Shown here: one piece after another, positions 36,101 through 48,100 of the stretch
Layout: each line of letters begins with the position of its first letter
How positions within the stretch are numbered: position 1 is the first letter of the stretch
Assembly (NCBI GenBank): GCA_018881555.1
Contig: JACAXG010000068.1
Location: 3,500,198 to 3,564,197 of the forward strand
Source of the DNA: Amblyornis subalaris
Taxonomy: Eukaryota > Chordata > Aves > Passeriformes > Ptilonorhynchidae
Length of the DNA: 64,000 bases
Direction of reading: 5' to 3'
Notes under the pieces: generated by a model
What the model was told of the DNA's origin: nothing
The model's database searches: none
The model's input: the letters and a program-made list of their open reading frames with translations, nothing else
Position numbers and translations under genes: made by a program

Positions 36101-39100
36101 CGCAACAAGTCCAGGGCTCTCACAGGTGCCAGCCTTGCGTGTGGGAGTGGGTGCGACCAGCAGCCCTGGATGCCCAGCTTGGAAAACCCCACAGCTTCAC
36201 AAAGACAAAATTTCCGCGGAGGACGAGGGTGCCCCAAAGCATTCCAGGAGGAGGATTGGTGGAGCCCTTGCCTGGTGTTTGCCATCGAGCCGCCTGTCTC
36301 CTTGAGCTCCCACCACTGGTGGTAGGGAGAGACACTGAAGTAGCAGCATCCTGCTTCACTCACTTGGAGGATCAGCTTTGGCTTTTTACTCATATTTTCT
36401 TGCAGCTGAGGGTGAGCGGGAGAGATGTGCTGACGATACAGGACAGGCAGCTGCCAGCCCACAGCTGCCTCTGCTTCCCGCACCAGGAGCGTGTTCAAGA
36501 GCTCTTGAAGGCCACCTGTGTGAGGCTGACGCTCGTGGGGCAGCCTGGGGAGAGGCCACCGTGCCCTGAAGAAGCAGGGCGATGTCCGGGCAGGGCCTCT
36601 GCCTCCCTGCTCCAGCCCCTAACCTGGGATTCGTGTGGGATGGAGGAGGGAAGGTCTCTTCCTTGCATCCTCTCCTCCAACCCGCAGAGCGATGCGGCAG
36701 CGCAGCATCTCCTAATCTCCCTGCACATCTCCTCTAGCTTCCTGTGCAGGTGATAAGGATTTTAGGGGGGGGGACGGGGGAGGGAGGAACAGGGGCTCAG
36801 AAGCCACAGGACATGTGACCCGGGGGCACGGCGGAGGCAGAGGCACAGGCAGGAAGCCCCAGTGCCTGCGGAGGAGCCGCTCGTCCCCGTGTGGGCTGCC
36901 CGGGGCACGCTGCCGGCACCGCTGCCCTGGTGCCACTTCCCAGGGTGGTGTTTAAGCTCTCTGCCAAATCCTCTCATTCCACACTGAGTGACAGGGATGG
37001 CTGAGAGGTGAACCAGGACCTGAGCTGGGATCCAGGCTAGCCCCAGTCACGCTGTCTAATCGGGAGCTCCCTGTTGTCCCATCTCCAGCCCATCGAGATA
37101 TTTTTTCCCCCAGCGTCTCCTCTCCCCANGTGCTTTCTGCATGGATGTTGCTGCTTCTGGGGAAGAGCTATTGAGAGAGTTGCTTCGTAGCAAAACGCAG
37201 TGGCTCGGAGCAAAAATCCAGTTTGCTGATGCAGGTGGGATGAAGCACCTTGTTGGAGCAACCTGAGACACAGCTGAGCTGAGTCTGGAGGGGAAAATAG
37301 CTTTACCTGCATCTTTTCCTGAGGCAGAAGTACCACCTGCATGTTGGAGCAAAAGCAGTGGGACCCAATGGTCCCCNGGGCACGAGGGTGACTCTGTCCC
37401 TCCCTGGGGCAGCAATGGGAGTGAGAGAACTTTTTACAGGAATTCTGGTGCCTCACTGAAAGGGCAGTGTGGCCTTTTTGTTTCCTAGTGGGCNAAGGAT
37501 GTGCTGGGGCACAGGGAGCTGCTGGTTTAGTGTTTATTTGTCTCCGTGGATGCCTCAGCCAAGCTCCCCGCCCTCTGAAAAACCAGTTAAGGTCAAATGA
37601 GAGACCTCAGCTGGTTTCTTGTTGTCCTGTCTGGATAAGCCATCTGTTAATGGCACTGGCTCGTCCTCTGGAAACCTGATAGCCGATGCTGAGCAGCGAG
37701 GAGGATGCAGTAACCTCGTCTGAGCAGGGATGTTCAATTCACCATTACTCTGCCTGCTTTAGCCTTGTCGATGAAGGGAAGCTTGTGGGGTTGGGAGGTT
37801 GAGCTGTTGTCACTCTGAGCACCCATACTAATGTGACACTCGCTGGAATCTGTCCCTAATTGGTTGGGCTGACTGCTTGGGTTCCTCCAAAGGGGGTACG
37901 AAGGGCAGGGCCCCGCTTTTTGTGTTCATTATGGGTGCGACACGCGTGTCCTAAGAGCCACCTTAATCTGTACATTCCAGCCGAATTCCAGCTCAGGTGG
38001 CTACCATCCGCCCGACTCCTGCAGGAATGGCTCTGTGCGGGGACCAAGCCGGGGCTCGCACAGCGCTCGGCAGGCGGAAGGGGCTCGATAAACAGCGAGG
38101 GGCAGGCGACGGGCTCCAGACTGTGAGGTGCTGAGGGCTCTGGCCCCCGTCCAGCGAAGCACTTAGAGCTGGCCCAGCCGTTCCCCAGCTCCCCGGGGAG
38201 TTCCGGGGGTTGTTCTTCCAGGCCGGTGTTGGGTTGCACCGGCGGAGCCGCGGCGCTGAGCGGGCGCGGAGCAGCCCCGGCTGGGCAGGGCTGCTCGGGG
38301 GCATCGGCCAGGGCGGGGATCCTCCTCCAGGCTCCCGCACCTCCTAATGTCCGCTGCTGGCCTGAATACCCACTGCAGGGGGCTGCCGTTGAAATGTTAG
38401 GAGGGAGGTGGCACTGCTTTATTCTCCACGCTGTTGTATAATAGATTTTTCTTACCTTTTTACTCACGTGCACATACGTGTCTTTTCCTCTTTCTCCCTG
38501 GGGGCCTGGCTGCCCGATGCCCCTTCCGGTGATGGGAAGCCTGGGGATGACCACATGGCTGTGCTCAGTGGGATCCACAATGTTAAACAGCAGGAAGACT
38601 CTTTTTTTAACCTCTTTTTCTTTGCCAGAGTGAGTGGGCTGGAGGCTTTTCCGCTGCCCCCGGGCAGGATCAGTCCGTGTCAGCCAGCTGAGGTCAGGCT
38701 GGGCTGGCAGTGACCCTGTGGCTCTCACTGCACCGTTTCTCCCCAGGGAAACATAGACCCAGCAATGCCTTTTGAAGGGGTGGGTGTTTGCTTGGAGTCT
38801 GTCCCTGACAAACCCATCCTGGAAGGTAATCTGGCTAAATGTTCTTTTCGTCAGCTTTTTTTTAATTTTTTTTTTTTTTTTTTTTATTTAATCAGTTTTC
38901 CATCTTTCCAAAAATCCTCTGGAGGTGGCGATTTTGCAACCCTCAGAGCCTGTTCCGGGCTGTCCTTATCCTTACATGTTACAACACCCTATCCATCAGC
39001 GGGTAAATGAGGCTTGGATGAAGTTTCAGTTTTAAATGACTTCAAGGGTGGATCTGGTTTTCATGTAACCAGAGGGTAATTTGGTGGGTTTTTTNCTTAC

Positions 39101-42100
39101 ATGGTGAAGGGAGGTGGATCTGGGGTCAGCTTTTTCTTTCTGATGCAACCCACTCCTACTGAAAGGAGGGCTCTTTGCCCAGAAATGTGACCCCTTTTTT
39201 TTTCAGTGCTGGAGGCAAAGGGAGGGCNGGGCTGTTTCTGCTGGGGGGAAGTTTGGGAGGCTGTGAAGGGCACAACTGTTTGTACAACCATGGCACGGCT
39301 CAGTGTGCAACGTGGAACCATGTGGGGAGCTCAGAGCATCTCTGGGCTGGATGAGCTTTGCTGCCTCCTTCCCAGAGCCTCTCCTGGCTCCTGCCTGGGA
39401 GGGCTGGAGAAGAGCCAGCCTGCTCCAGGCCTCCTGTCTCATCCGCTGCTCATCCGTCCCTTCCTGCTGCTGGTTCCTACTCTGGGACATCCAGCTGGGC
39501 CAGGCTACAGCAGGGTTCATATTCCATCAGAGAGCTTCCCTCCGCCTCTGCCATCACCGTGAGACCAGGTTCTTCCTCTCTTGCCACATCCCAGATGGGA
39601 TAAAGACCAGTTTGTACACTCTGCCTCCCACAGCACCCTCTGTGAGAGGGCAGCTCGAGGAGGAGGAGATGTGGCTCACCTTGGTGACAGGGGCCTTGTC
39701 ATCCCGGGTCACCTGCCCTTGTTGCCCTGCCCAGGCGTGTGTGTGACCCGTGGGGCTGGGACCCTGCCAGATGCTCATCCCCATGTCTTTGACCACANCC
39801 TTGGTAGGTCTTTCCCAGCAAGGACCCAAGGTGCAGACCCGTGGTGGGACACGTGGGTCAGTCACGGAGCCCACGCCACCACTGACCGGGGAACTCGCTG
39901 GTGCTGAGGGTGGCAGATCCTCCAGCGCGTCTGGGGCACCTGGGCTACGGCAAAATCCTTCCTTCCCCTGGTGGCTCCCGGTCCTGTGCTGGCAGAGGGA
40001 GGACCTGCGGCGGGATGGAGGCTGGGACCCGTGCAGGGAAGCATCATTTCAGCCCTTGCTTGGTTGGGATGGTGGCGTTTGTGCTTGCCGTGCTTCCTGC
40101 CCAGAGTCATTTCCTTCCAGCTGCGAGGGGCCGGGAAGGTGTTCGAGGCAGTCGAGGCAGCGGGTGGGAGAGGCTGCTGTGCTGCTGTGTGGTGAGAAAA
40201 GGGCTGCACAAACCAAACCCCCAGCTGCCTTCCCCCGGCACACGCAGGCAGGTTTGGGAGGGCGAGAGAGAGGAGCAAGCAGCTGCAAGCATGCGTGGGC
40301 TGGAGGTTTCTGCCCCGCTCCCTCCGGGTGTGTGATCCTCACGGAGGCTGCCCTTTGCCCTAGGAATTCCCTGCGTGCTTGTGTCGTTGATAAGCACCTC
40401 ACTTGCTCCGGGGCTCTCTCCATTGCGTGGATTTTAGGTTTGCACTTTGTAACAGCAGCTCCACTTACTTAACCCGCTGGTGCTCTGTGCAGTGAGAGGT
40501 GAGCACAGGGCATGGACAGCACCCAAAGTGGAGGCAAGATGCTTGCAGCGTGGTGCAAAGGCGGGCCAGGAATATTCCAGCACCTTCCTTTGGTAGTTGT
40601 TGCCTGGTAAACGACCGTGAAAACCCATCTGCCAGTTTTTTCAGACTGTGTTGGTCAAACCCTGCATCCTCCAAAGACAGGATTAGCCTGAAACCCCACT
40701 GTGCATGTCCTGGATGCAAAGACCTGAGCTGTGATATGGGTTTTTAAGGGCTAAAATAAGCTGCTGTGTCACTAAGGATGTGAGCACATGGGCAGGTTAT
40801 GGCAGGGCATGCTAATGTTTGAACTTCCAGCCAGCTCCTTTCCAAAGGGTAGGTGATGCCNCAAAAAGTCACGCTCTTGCTTATTTTATCTCTGTCCTTT
40901 GCAGCCCCAAGGAACTGGGTCTTTCTTAGCTCGTGTCACAACTTGATGAGCTTTGGAGGGTTATTAGATTCATAGAATGTCCTGAGCTGGAAGGGACCCA
41001 CAAGGATCATCAAGTCCAACTCCTGGCTCTGCACAGGAGACCCCCAAAATTCATGCAGTGGTCAGTCTGGATATGTCCTGTGCCGGGCAATGAGCAGGCT
41101 GCCATCATCTCCAGATGCACCCACAGTGCTGCTCGGGAGCAGCATCCAAGAGAGGATCCCACGTTCCTCATGCTTTGCAAGTCCTCCCAAAGTCAATCCC
41201 TGTGTCTGCCTTGCCGTGGGGTTGGGAGAGAGCATCATCTCTCACGATGCAGTTTAGTGCTGTCAGTGGCTGCTGCGGGTGATGAGCAGGTCACATTTCT
41301 GTCTAGTTTTAAACTGCAGTAAATAGAAATGAAAGGCGAGACGATCCACAGTGAGTGCGGTAAGTGGAGTTTAATTGGGATGAATTACATGCCAGGTTTG
41401 CAGTAATCTCCGTCCTGCATTGCTCAGAAGCATCATCTGCTTTGGAAACGTGACTCAGAAATGTTGTTACTTGATTCCCACGAGCATTTAAGAAACTATT
41501 TTTCCAGGAAGCAAAGATTCTTGGGTTTGGGTTGGGTTTTTTTTTTTTTCTGCCTTGCTGCTGCTGTTGTTTTGTCTTTGTTCTATGGTAATAGGAATCC
41601 TTTCCCAGAATTTCCTCTGGGGAGGGAGGCTGTGAGATGCACCCTTGACCAGTGTCTCTTCAGCAGCGTGCTCGCAGCTGCCCCTTCCTGGGGATCCCTG
41701 TGGGGGAGACATTCAGCCGTTTTTGGGGAACACAGAGGTAAATAGGGGGGTGGTGGCTGGCAAAACCTCCTAGGGAAGCAGTAGGAGGGGGCTGTGCTCA
41801 CAGGCTGTAGGCATGCCTGGGTCTGCCATCATGTAATAAGTGGTATCCCAGCCCTTCAGATGACTAAACCCACTTCATCTGTGCCCTTCCTTCTCCAGTT
41901 TCATGGGAATTTGAAGCTATTCGCTGAATGTCCCTTTTGTTTTCCTTTTCTCTTAGTGGATATTCGTGAAATCAAAGAGATTCGTCCAGGAAAGAACTCC
42001 CGAGACTTTGACCGGTACCAGGAGGATCCATGTTTCCGACCAGACCACTCTCACTGCTTCGTTGTCCTCTATGGCACAGAATTCCGGCTGAAGACCCTCA

Positions 42101-45100
42101 GCTTGCAAGGTAAAGCTCTCGTGGCCCTGGGGTTGTGCCAGGAGAGGGTTAGGTTGGCACCTCACCGTCACAGGACCCAAACAGCTCCAGTGCTTGGGGA
42201 CAAGGGTAACTCCCAGCTCTTGGGAGCTGAAGGAGGAGTGTGACATGCAGGGGCAGGAGGTCCAGCCAGCCACATTCATCCCACGGGAGGGGAGCAGGAG
42301 CTTGGCAGGGAGAGGAGCCAGCCAGAGCATCTGCGTGGGGGGAGGTGTTAGCAGAAAGGGGATGAAGCAAGGAATAAGGGGTATAAGGTGCTGGGGATAG
42401 TCCCAAGAGGTTTGAGTTGGTGATCAGTCTCTATGTCCCTTCTTCCCACTTCTCCTGTGCACTTTCCACAGCCACCTCGGAGGACGAGGTCAATATGTGG
42501 ATCAAGGGGCTGAACTGGCTGGTGGCAGACACTCTGAGGGCACCCACCCCGCTGCAGATTGAAAGGTGAAGAAAACTCATCCTTTTCCTGCTCCTGTTTT
42601 CTTTTTTCCCCTTTCTGTCTGTTTTGACAGAAAAAGGTGAGCACAGTGACATCTCATTCCCGCTCTGAGCCGTGCTGACCCGGCGCTTCTGCCTCTGCCC
42701 TCCAGAGGCTTCATCCCGATGACTCCGGAGTTTGATCTCATGTGTCAGGGAATAGGAGTTTTACCACAAAACTGATGTTTCCATGTGTGCACAGCCTGTA
42801 TTATCTGTAGCAGTTCNGTGCAGAGGCATGTGGAAGGGAACCCCTTTGGGTTTTGTCTTACCTGTGAACTCACTTTCAGAGACAGACATTTTTAAAGGGG
42901 AACAGGTTGGTGCCCCTATGAAAATAGNGTCGGTTGCCCCTGGAAGGGGGCAGAGCTGGGTTCTCTGGTGGGAAGNAGGGCTGTGGGAGTGGATGGTCTG
43001 GCACTGAGCATCTTCCAGAGAGACACTGGAACACAGGCTGGTTGCTGAGGAGCTGGGGCTGAGTGTGTGCCTGTTTGTGCCTCCCTGCCTAGGTGGCTCC
43101 GGAAGCAGTTCTACTCCCTGGATCGCAACCGGGAAGACAGGTAAGGAGAGAGAAACCCTCAATCATGTTCAGGGAAGTGTTTGAGCTTCCTTTTCACCTT
43201 TGACTTGAAACCCCAGCCTTTGTTTGGATATTTTTGTTGGGTTCTTTAGGCTTTTAATGTTCATTTCCAAGGAACCTTAATCCAAGTCCCAAACTTCCCT
43301 GACTGATTTTTACTGAATTAAAAAAACATAAAAAAGCTGTCTTGTTTCCCTGACCTATTTCTCAGCTGTTTAGACTCAGTACCACCTTGAGAGGCCACAG
43401 CTGTGAAGCACCTTCCCCTCAGCTGGCACCACCCAAGGAAGCAGATCAAAGAGCCAAGAGGCAGTTCAGGGCTGAACTGGGTTGTGCTTATTACTCTCCA
43501 NGCTGTTTGTTTTATTCTCCTTTTCTGAGGTCCATGAGGCCGTGGATCATCCCACTGCTTGGCTTCTAGGCTGATGGGCTGCANTGGGGCCACTGCTTGT
43601 GGGGCTCTTGGGTGAANGCTTAGTGATGTCCTGGCAGGTAACATGTCATGCTTGAACCTGTCATGACGAGGTAAGGGAGGGCAATTGGGTCATGATTCAC
43701 CACGAGATAAGGGAGGGGACGTTTTCCTGTTGGGGAGGTGAGTTCCACCATGCTTTGCTTTCTCCTCAATGCCATAGCCAGTTTTCCTGTCCCTGTGCTG
43801 GCTGCCAGCTTGCTCTTCCTGAGGTGCTGTTGTTTGATTCCTTTCATCCCTGGGCCTTTCCCCTGTGATGTTAACTGAGCCCATTAGCCTTTCAGCATCG
43901 ATTTCCACGTTAATGTGTTCCCCTGGGGGCATCAGCTTGTGCGCCCACCCCCCCCCACGGCTGCTGTGGAGCATGTGGGTCCCACCTGCCCCCTTTGCNT
44001 GCTCGGATGCCTGGGCAGATCCCTGGGCTCCAGAGCATCCTCTGCTTTGTCCTTGCTGTGTCCCTCCCAGCACAGCCAGCCCTGACCAGCCTGCCAGGGG
44101 ATAAATTCAGCCTGTCCAGGAGCAGGGCAGGAGCGTGTTGCCTGGGGAAAATCCTGCACTGGCCATTTTTGCCTTTGCAGTGATTTATGCTGTGGCGTGA
44201 CGAGAGCACCGCTGGGTGCACGGGGATTTCGCGGAGGAGGGATAAATCCTCGCTGAGGCAGAAGGGGAAGGAGAGGAGCTTTAATCTGCTGCAGCTGCTC
44301 TGCATGTGCCACACACCTTTCAAATCCAGTCTTGGGTTGTACATGCAGTGTACTTGTTTNCGGTGGTGACTGGGCACAGCATTTCCTGATTCGGCAATGG
44401 AGGGCAGTGAGGCAGGTACAGGGGTGGCTGTGTGAAGGTTTTAGAGGATGAGTGCAGGAAAAGTGGAAATAATTGGTGCTTTTTCTCATCTGGTTATGCA
44501 GTAAAGCTGATGAAATGGCATCTCGACAGTGCAAAAAGAGATGGTGTGTATAGATCTGTCTGCCCTAGGCTGGCAGAGCAGACAGCCAGCCTGTTGCATC
44601 CCTCTTGTTTCTGTTGATATCATCTTTCTATTAGCATTTAGAATTAAGGCAGCAAAATCCAATATATTCCTTACCTGTCAACCATGGGGAGAGATTTCAG
44701 TGCAAAACTCTTAATTAGGAGAGCTGCTGCTCCAGCCCAGGCAGCAAGAGGAGCAAAACAGCAACAGAGGGAGAATGTGGAAAGATTTGGGGTCTTTCTT
44801 CCCATTTTACAAAAATTTACAAGCATCTGTGTGTTTTTTGCGAGGTAGAGGCAGCACTTACGGCACGTACACATCTCTTGGATTAAATCTTGGCCCTTGT
44901 GAGGCATTTCAGCATTAAATTTAGCATCGCTGAGTTCTTTGCTTTTGCTTCTCAGCCTGGAAATGGGTTTTCAAAGGGAACAGTGAGTTGCGGCTGGTTT
45001 TTTTTTTTTTTTAAAAAAACCCGCTTGCAAACCATCCTTGATCCTTTCCAGAACAGACAGGGTTTTGGCAGCTGAAGAAATCATTCCCAGCATTTGTGTA

Positions 45101-48100
45101 CCCCGAGCCCCAGCCTCTTGTGCCGGAGCCCTTCCCTGTCCTTTCCGCCTTCCCCGGCTGGGTGCCGGGATGTACCTTCCAGCACGCCGGCAGATGGTGG
45201 CTGTTTTCACTGGCTGCTGGGCCTTGGGGTATTTGTTTTTCCAAGGGAGGTTAGGTGGAAAGAGGAGGATAACAGGATGCTGGGGGTTTTTTTCCAAACT
45301 GCTGCGGAGGAGACTGTTTCACCTCTGGCCAGGAGAGCTGCCCGTGGCTGGGAGCAGCGTTACAGCACCGGGGGCTGGCGGGGGAATGTTTCCATCCCCT
45401 GTGAGAGGGCTGGGCCGCTCCTTTGGCCTGTTTGTCATGGAGCCTTGAAAAAGTTCCGTAGAGTTTGTTTATTTTGCTTTTACTTTCTAGTCTGAAAATA
45501 CTACCAAGCTGTTTATGCAAGGTCTCCAGCACTTTAACATGATGAATAACACGCAGTAAATAAAATCCTTCCGTGCCCTGTCCGCCTTCTGAAGCTGGGA
45601 GGGAAATGCTGGTCACAGCTTTGACAGGGCTTGCTCTTGTCACATCAACGAGCAGTGCTGTGGTCCAGCACCTCCTGTGAAACAGCTCAACATCACCAGA
45701 GCTGAGTGCTGGCTCCAGCAGGTCTCCAGGGATGCCTGCTGCTGGTGCTGCTGTTCCAGCCCCTCCTGCTCTTTATCCATGGGCTTTTTTTGCTGTCTCA
45801 GGCCCTCACCGAGGAGGGATTTCTGCTGGGTGGCCCTCGGGACTCTGGGTGTCCTGTTGGGGGTCCCATGACAGTTGTTACATGCTGTGGTCCTTGGCAC
45901 GTGAGGGCGTCTCTGGCCCATTTCCCTGTCACCCAGCACCCCATAGCCAGGACCCCCTGCCCTGGGGGTCACACAGCACCCTGCACATGGCCATGGACAC
46001 TGGGTGTGTTGGGGAAGGGAAAGGGCACGATCCTCTCCCCGCAACACTCACCCTGAGCCCCCGGGGTGACTTTAATCTGCAGGGGGAGATACCAAAGCTG
46101 CCACTCCTGCTGAGTGTGTGTCACTCATACAGCCAGGAGGGAAGGGGAGGTTTGGGGCCATTTGCCAGCTTTTTTTGTATCTTTTTCTTTCCCTGTCCTG
46201 CACAGTCCTTGGATGGTGGGGTGCTGGCCTTGGGCGTGGCTCAGGAGCCAGGCCAGGTCCTGCTCTGGCCGTGTGTGTCCCGGTCCCCAGGGCTCTGAGC
46301 CCAGGAACAAGGGCTCTCTGTGTCCCGCCGGCTGCCGAGCCCTCATCGCTGCAGCGCCTGACACCAGCCGGTTTCTCCCTCTCTGTGGAGCTCCCTCCAT
46401 CCCTCCTCCTTCCTGTGGCGTTTCAGCTCTCCCTGTTCTCAGGGAAGAGCGTGAAAGGGATGTGATTCACATGTGAACGCTGGCATGCACCTGGATTAAA
46501 TCTCCTGTACAGGACATCTTCCCTGGTGTTTTTATATTTGCACCCCAAAGCTGTAAGGATTTCCAGGGTCAGACCTGCCCTACGCTTTGTGGGATGAGGG
46601 AGCATCCTGTAGGATCCTGGCTTTTCACGTGCTCAGTGGGGGACAAAAGCACCATCTGTGATTGCAGGGGAGGACTCCCAGGACTTGCTTNTAAGGCAGG
46701 AGCTGCCAGAAAATGATTGGACACAGACCTCTCAGCTTCTAAATCCTGCAGATGGGAGGCATCCTCGTTTTTCCTTGCTGCAGGGCTATTGCCCCATGTG
46801 GGGGACAGCTCTGGAGCAGGCAGGGGCAGCACAGGGCTCCTTCCTGCCTGTCTCTGCCCTCCTGGGTGTGGGATCCTGCTTAGGGTTGACACTGGATCTC
46901 TCCCTGGTCCAGGAACCAGCACATGTGGTGTGAAGGNTCCTTGGGAAGCACAGCCATGCTGGCTGCTCCGTGCCTGCAGCATGTCTGGCTGGGAGACCAC
47001 AGCTGGGCACGACGTGGCAGTGCTGTGCCTGTAGCTGGAGACGGAAAATGGCTTTTTTCCTCTCCTAAAGATAAAATTAGCTGAGTCCAAACCACTCAGA
47101 GAGCCTGCCCTCCTCCAGCAGGCCGGGGAGTGGGTTTTGGAATGGAACTGATCTGTGCCCCAGCATCCATGTTGAGGCACAGATACTTGAAAAATGCTGT
47201 TTCCTGGTCGTTCCTGTAAAGCTGTNGGTGCTGCCTGTCAGCTGTGGCATTGGCTCGAGGGGGCCGAGGGTGCTAGGACTCGCCCCATGCTGTCAGGGTG
47301 TTGTAGGAGTGGTATTTGCAGTTCCCACTGACATGCAGACATCTCTCTCTGCTCCCCACATCCTCCCCACCGTTCTGCCGTTGTTCCCAGCCTCAGCATC
47401 CTTCTGGGGTCACACACCCATCCTTGTGTCACAGCTGATGGGTGAGACCCATTTCGCCCCAGGGTGAGACCCTTCCCTCCCAGACCTCCCGAACTCATTT
47501 CCCCTCTTTCCCCTGCCGAGCCAGGATCTCTGCCAAGGATCTGAAGAACATGCTGTCTCAGGTCAACTACCGGGTCCCCAACATGAGGTTCCTGCGGGAG
47601 AGACTCACGGTGAGTGTGTGACCCCTCCACTCTCCCCCTCAGCACTGGGGACCCTCTGCAGTCCATTGCCCTCCTTCGAGCAAAACCTGCCGGTGGTTAA
47701 ACTCCCAGGGAGTGTTTGCATATTGCAGAGCCTCCCAGCCTTTCCTGGGAGGGCCCCCACCCACGGTGGTGACTGAAGAGGTGCCAGCTCCCACTGGGTG
47801 CCGCACCCTGGCCCATTTGTGGCCAGCACCCTCTCCTTACCCCACCCTGCCTCCCACACTCCCCTCATTGCCCCTGGCTGCAGTCGTGGGCTCGGTGCTG
47901 GTGGGGTAGAGCACAGACCAGCTCCCAGGTCCTGCACCCTGCCCCCAAGTGATGCTCTGCCAGTGCCACCACTGACCCAGGGATGAAGGGTCATCTCGTG
48001 ATGACCAGCTGTTCCCACCAGCATGGAATTCCAAGGCCAAAGAATGGTGTATCCGAAGGAGAGTGCACACTTCAGGTCTTGCGGTTTCCAGACACTTCGG

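Larger units (their letters stand above)
24103..41956 (+). other. PLCG1: PLCG1 intron 1, 17.9 kb
   Basis: Runs from donor GTGAGT to acceptor TCTTAG. Its 5' end is within the CpG island. It contains two CR1 tails (27.7 and 41.0 kb), homopolymer runs, an AT-rich island (28.3-29.0 kb), a CpG-rich block (38.0-38.3 kb) and AT-rich sequence after the 41.0 kb CR1. Long open frames occur (for example 35845-36753 on +, 37856-38728 on -) but show no recognisable domain. A large first intron is the usual site of enhancers; that role is inference. Confidence 0.85.
43141..47524 (+). other. PLCG1: PLCG1 intron 4, 4.4 kb
   Basis: Second-largest PLCG1 intron here. The middle (about 44430-45020) is AT-rich with no transposon signature and ends in a T15A7 run (44998-45019). 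The rest is GC-rich without recognisable genes. Confidence 0.8.
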
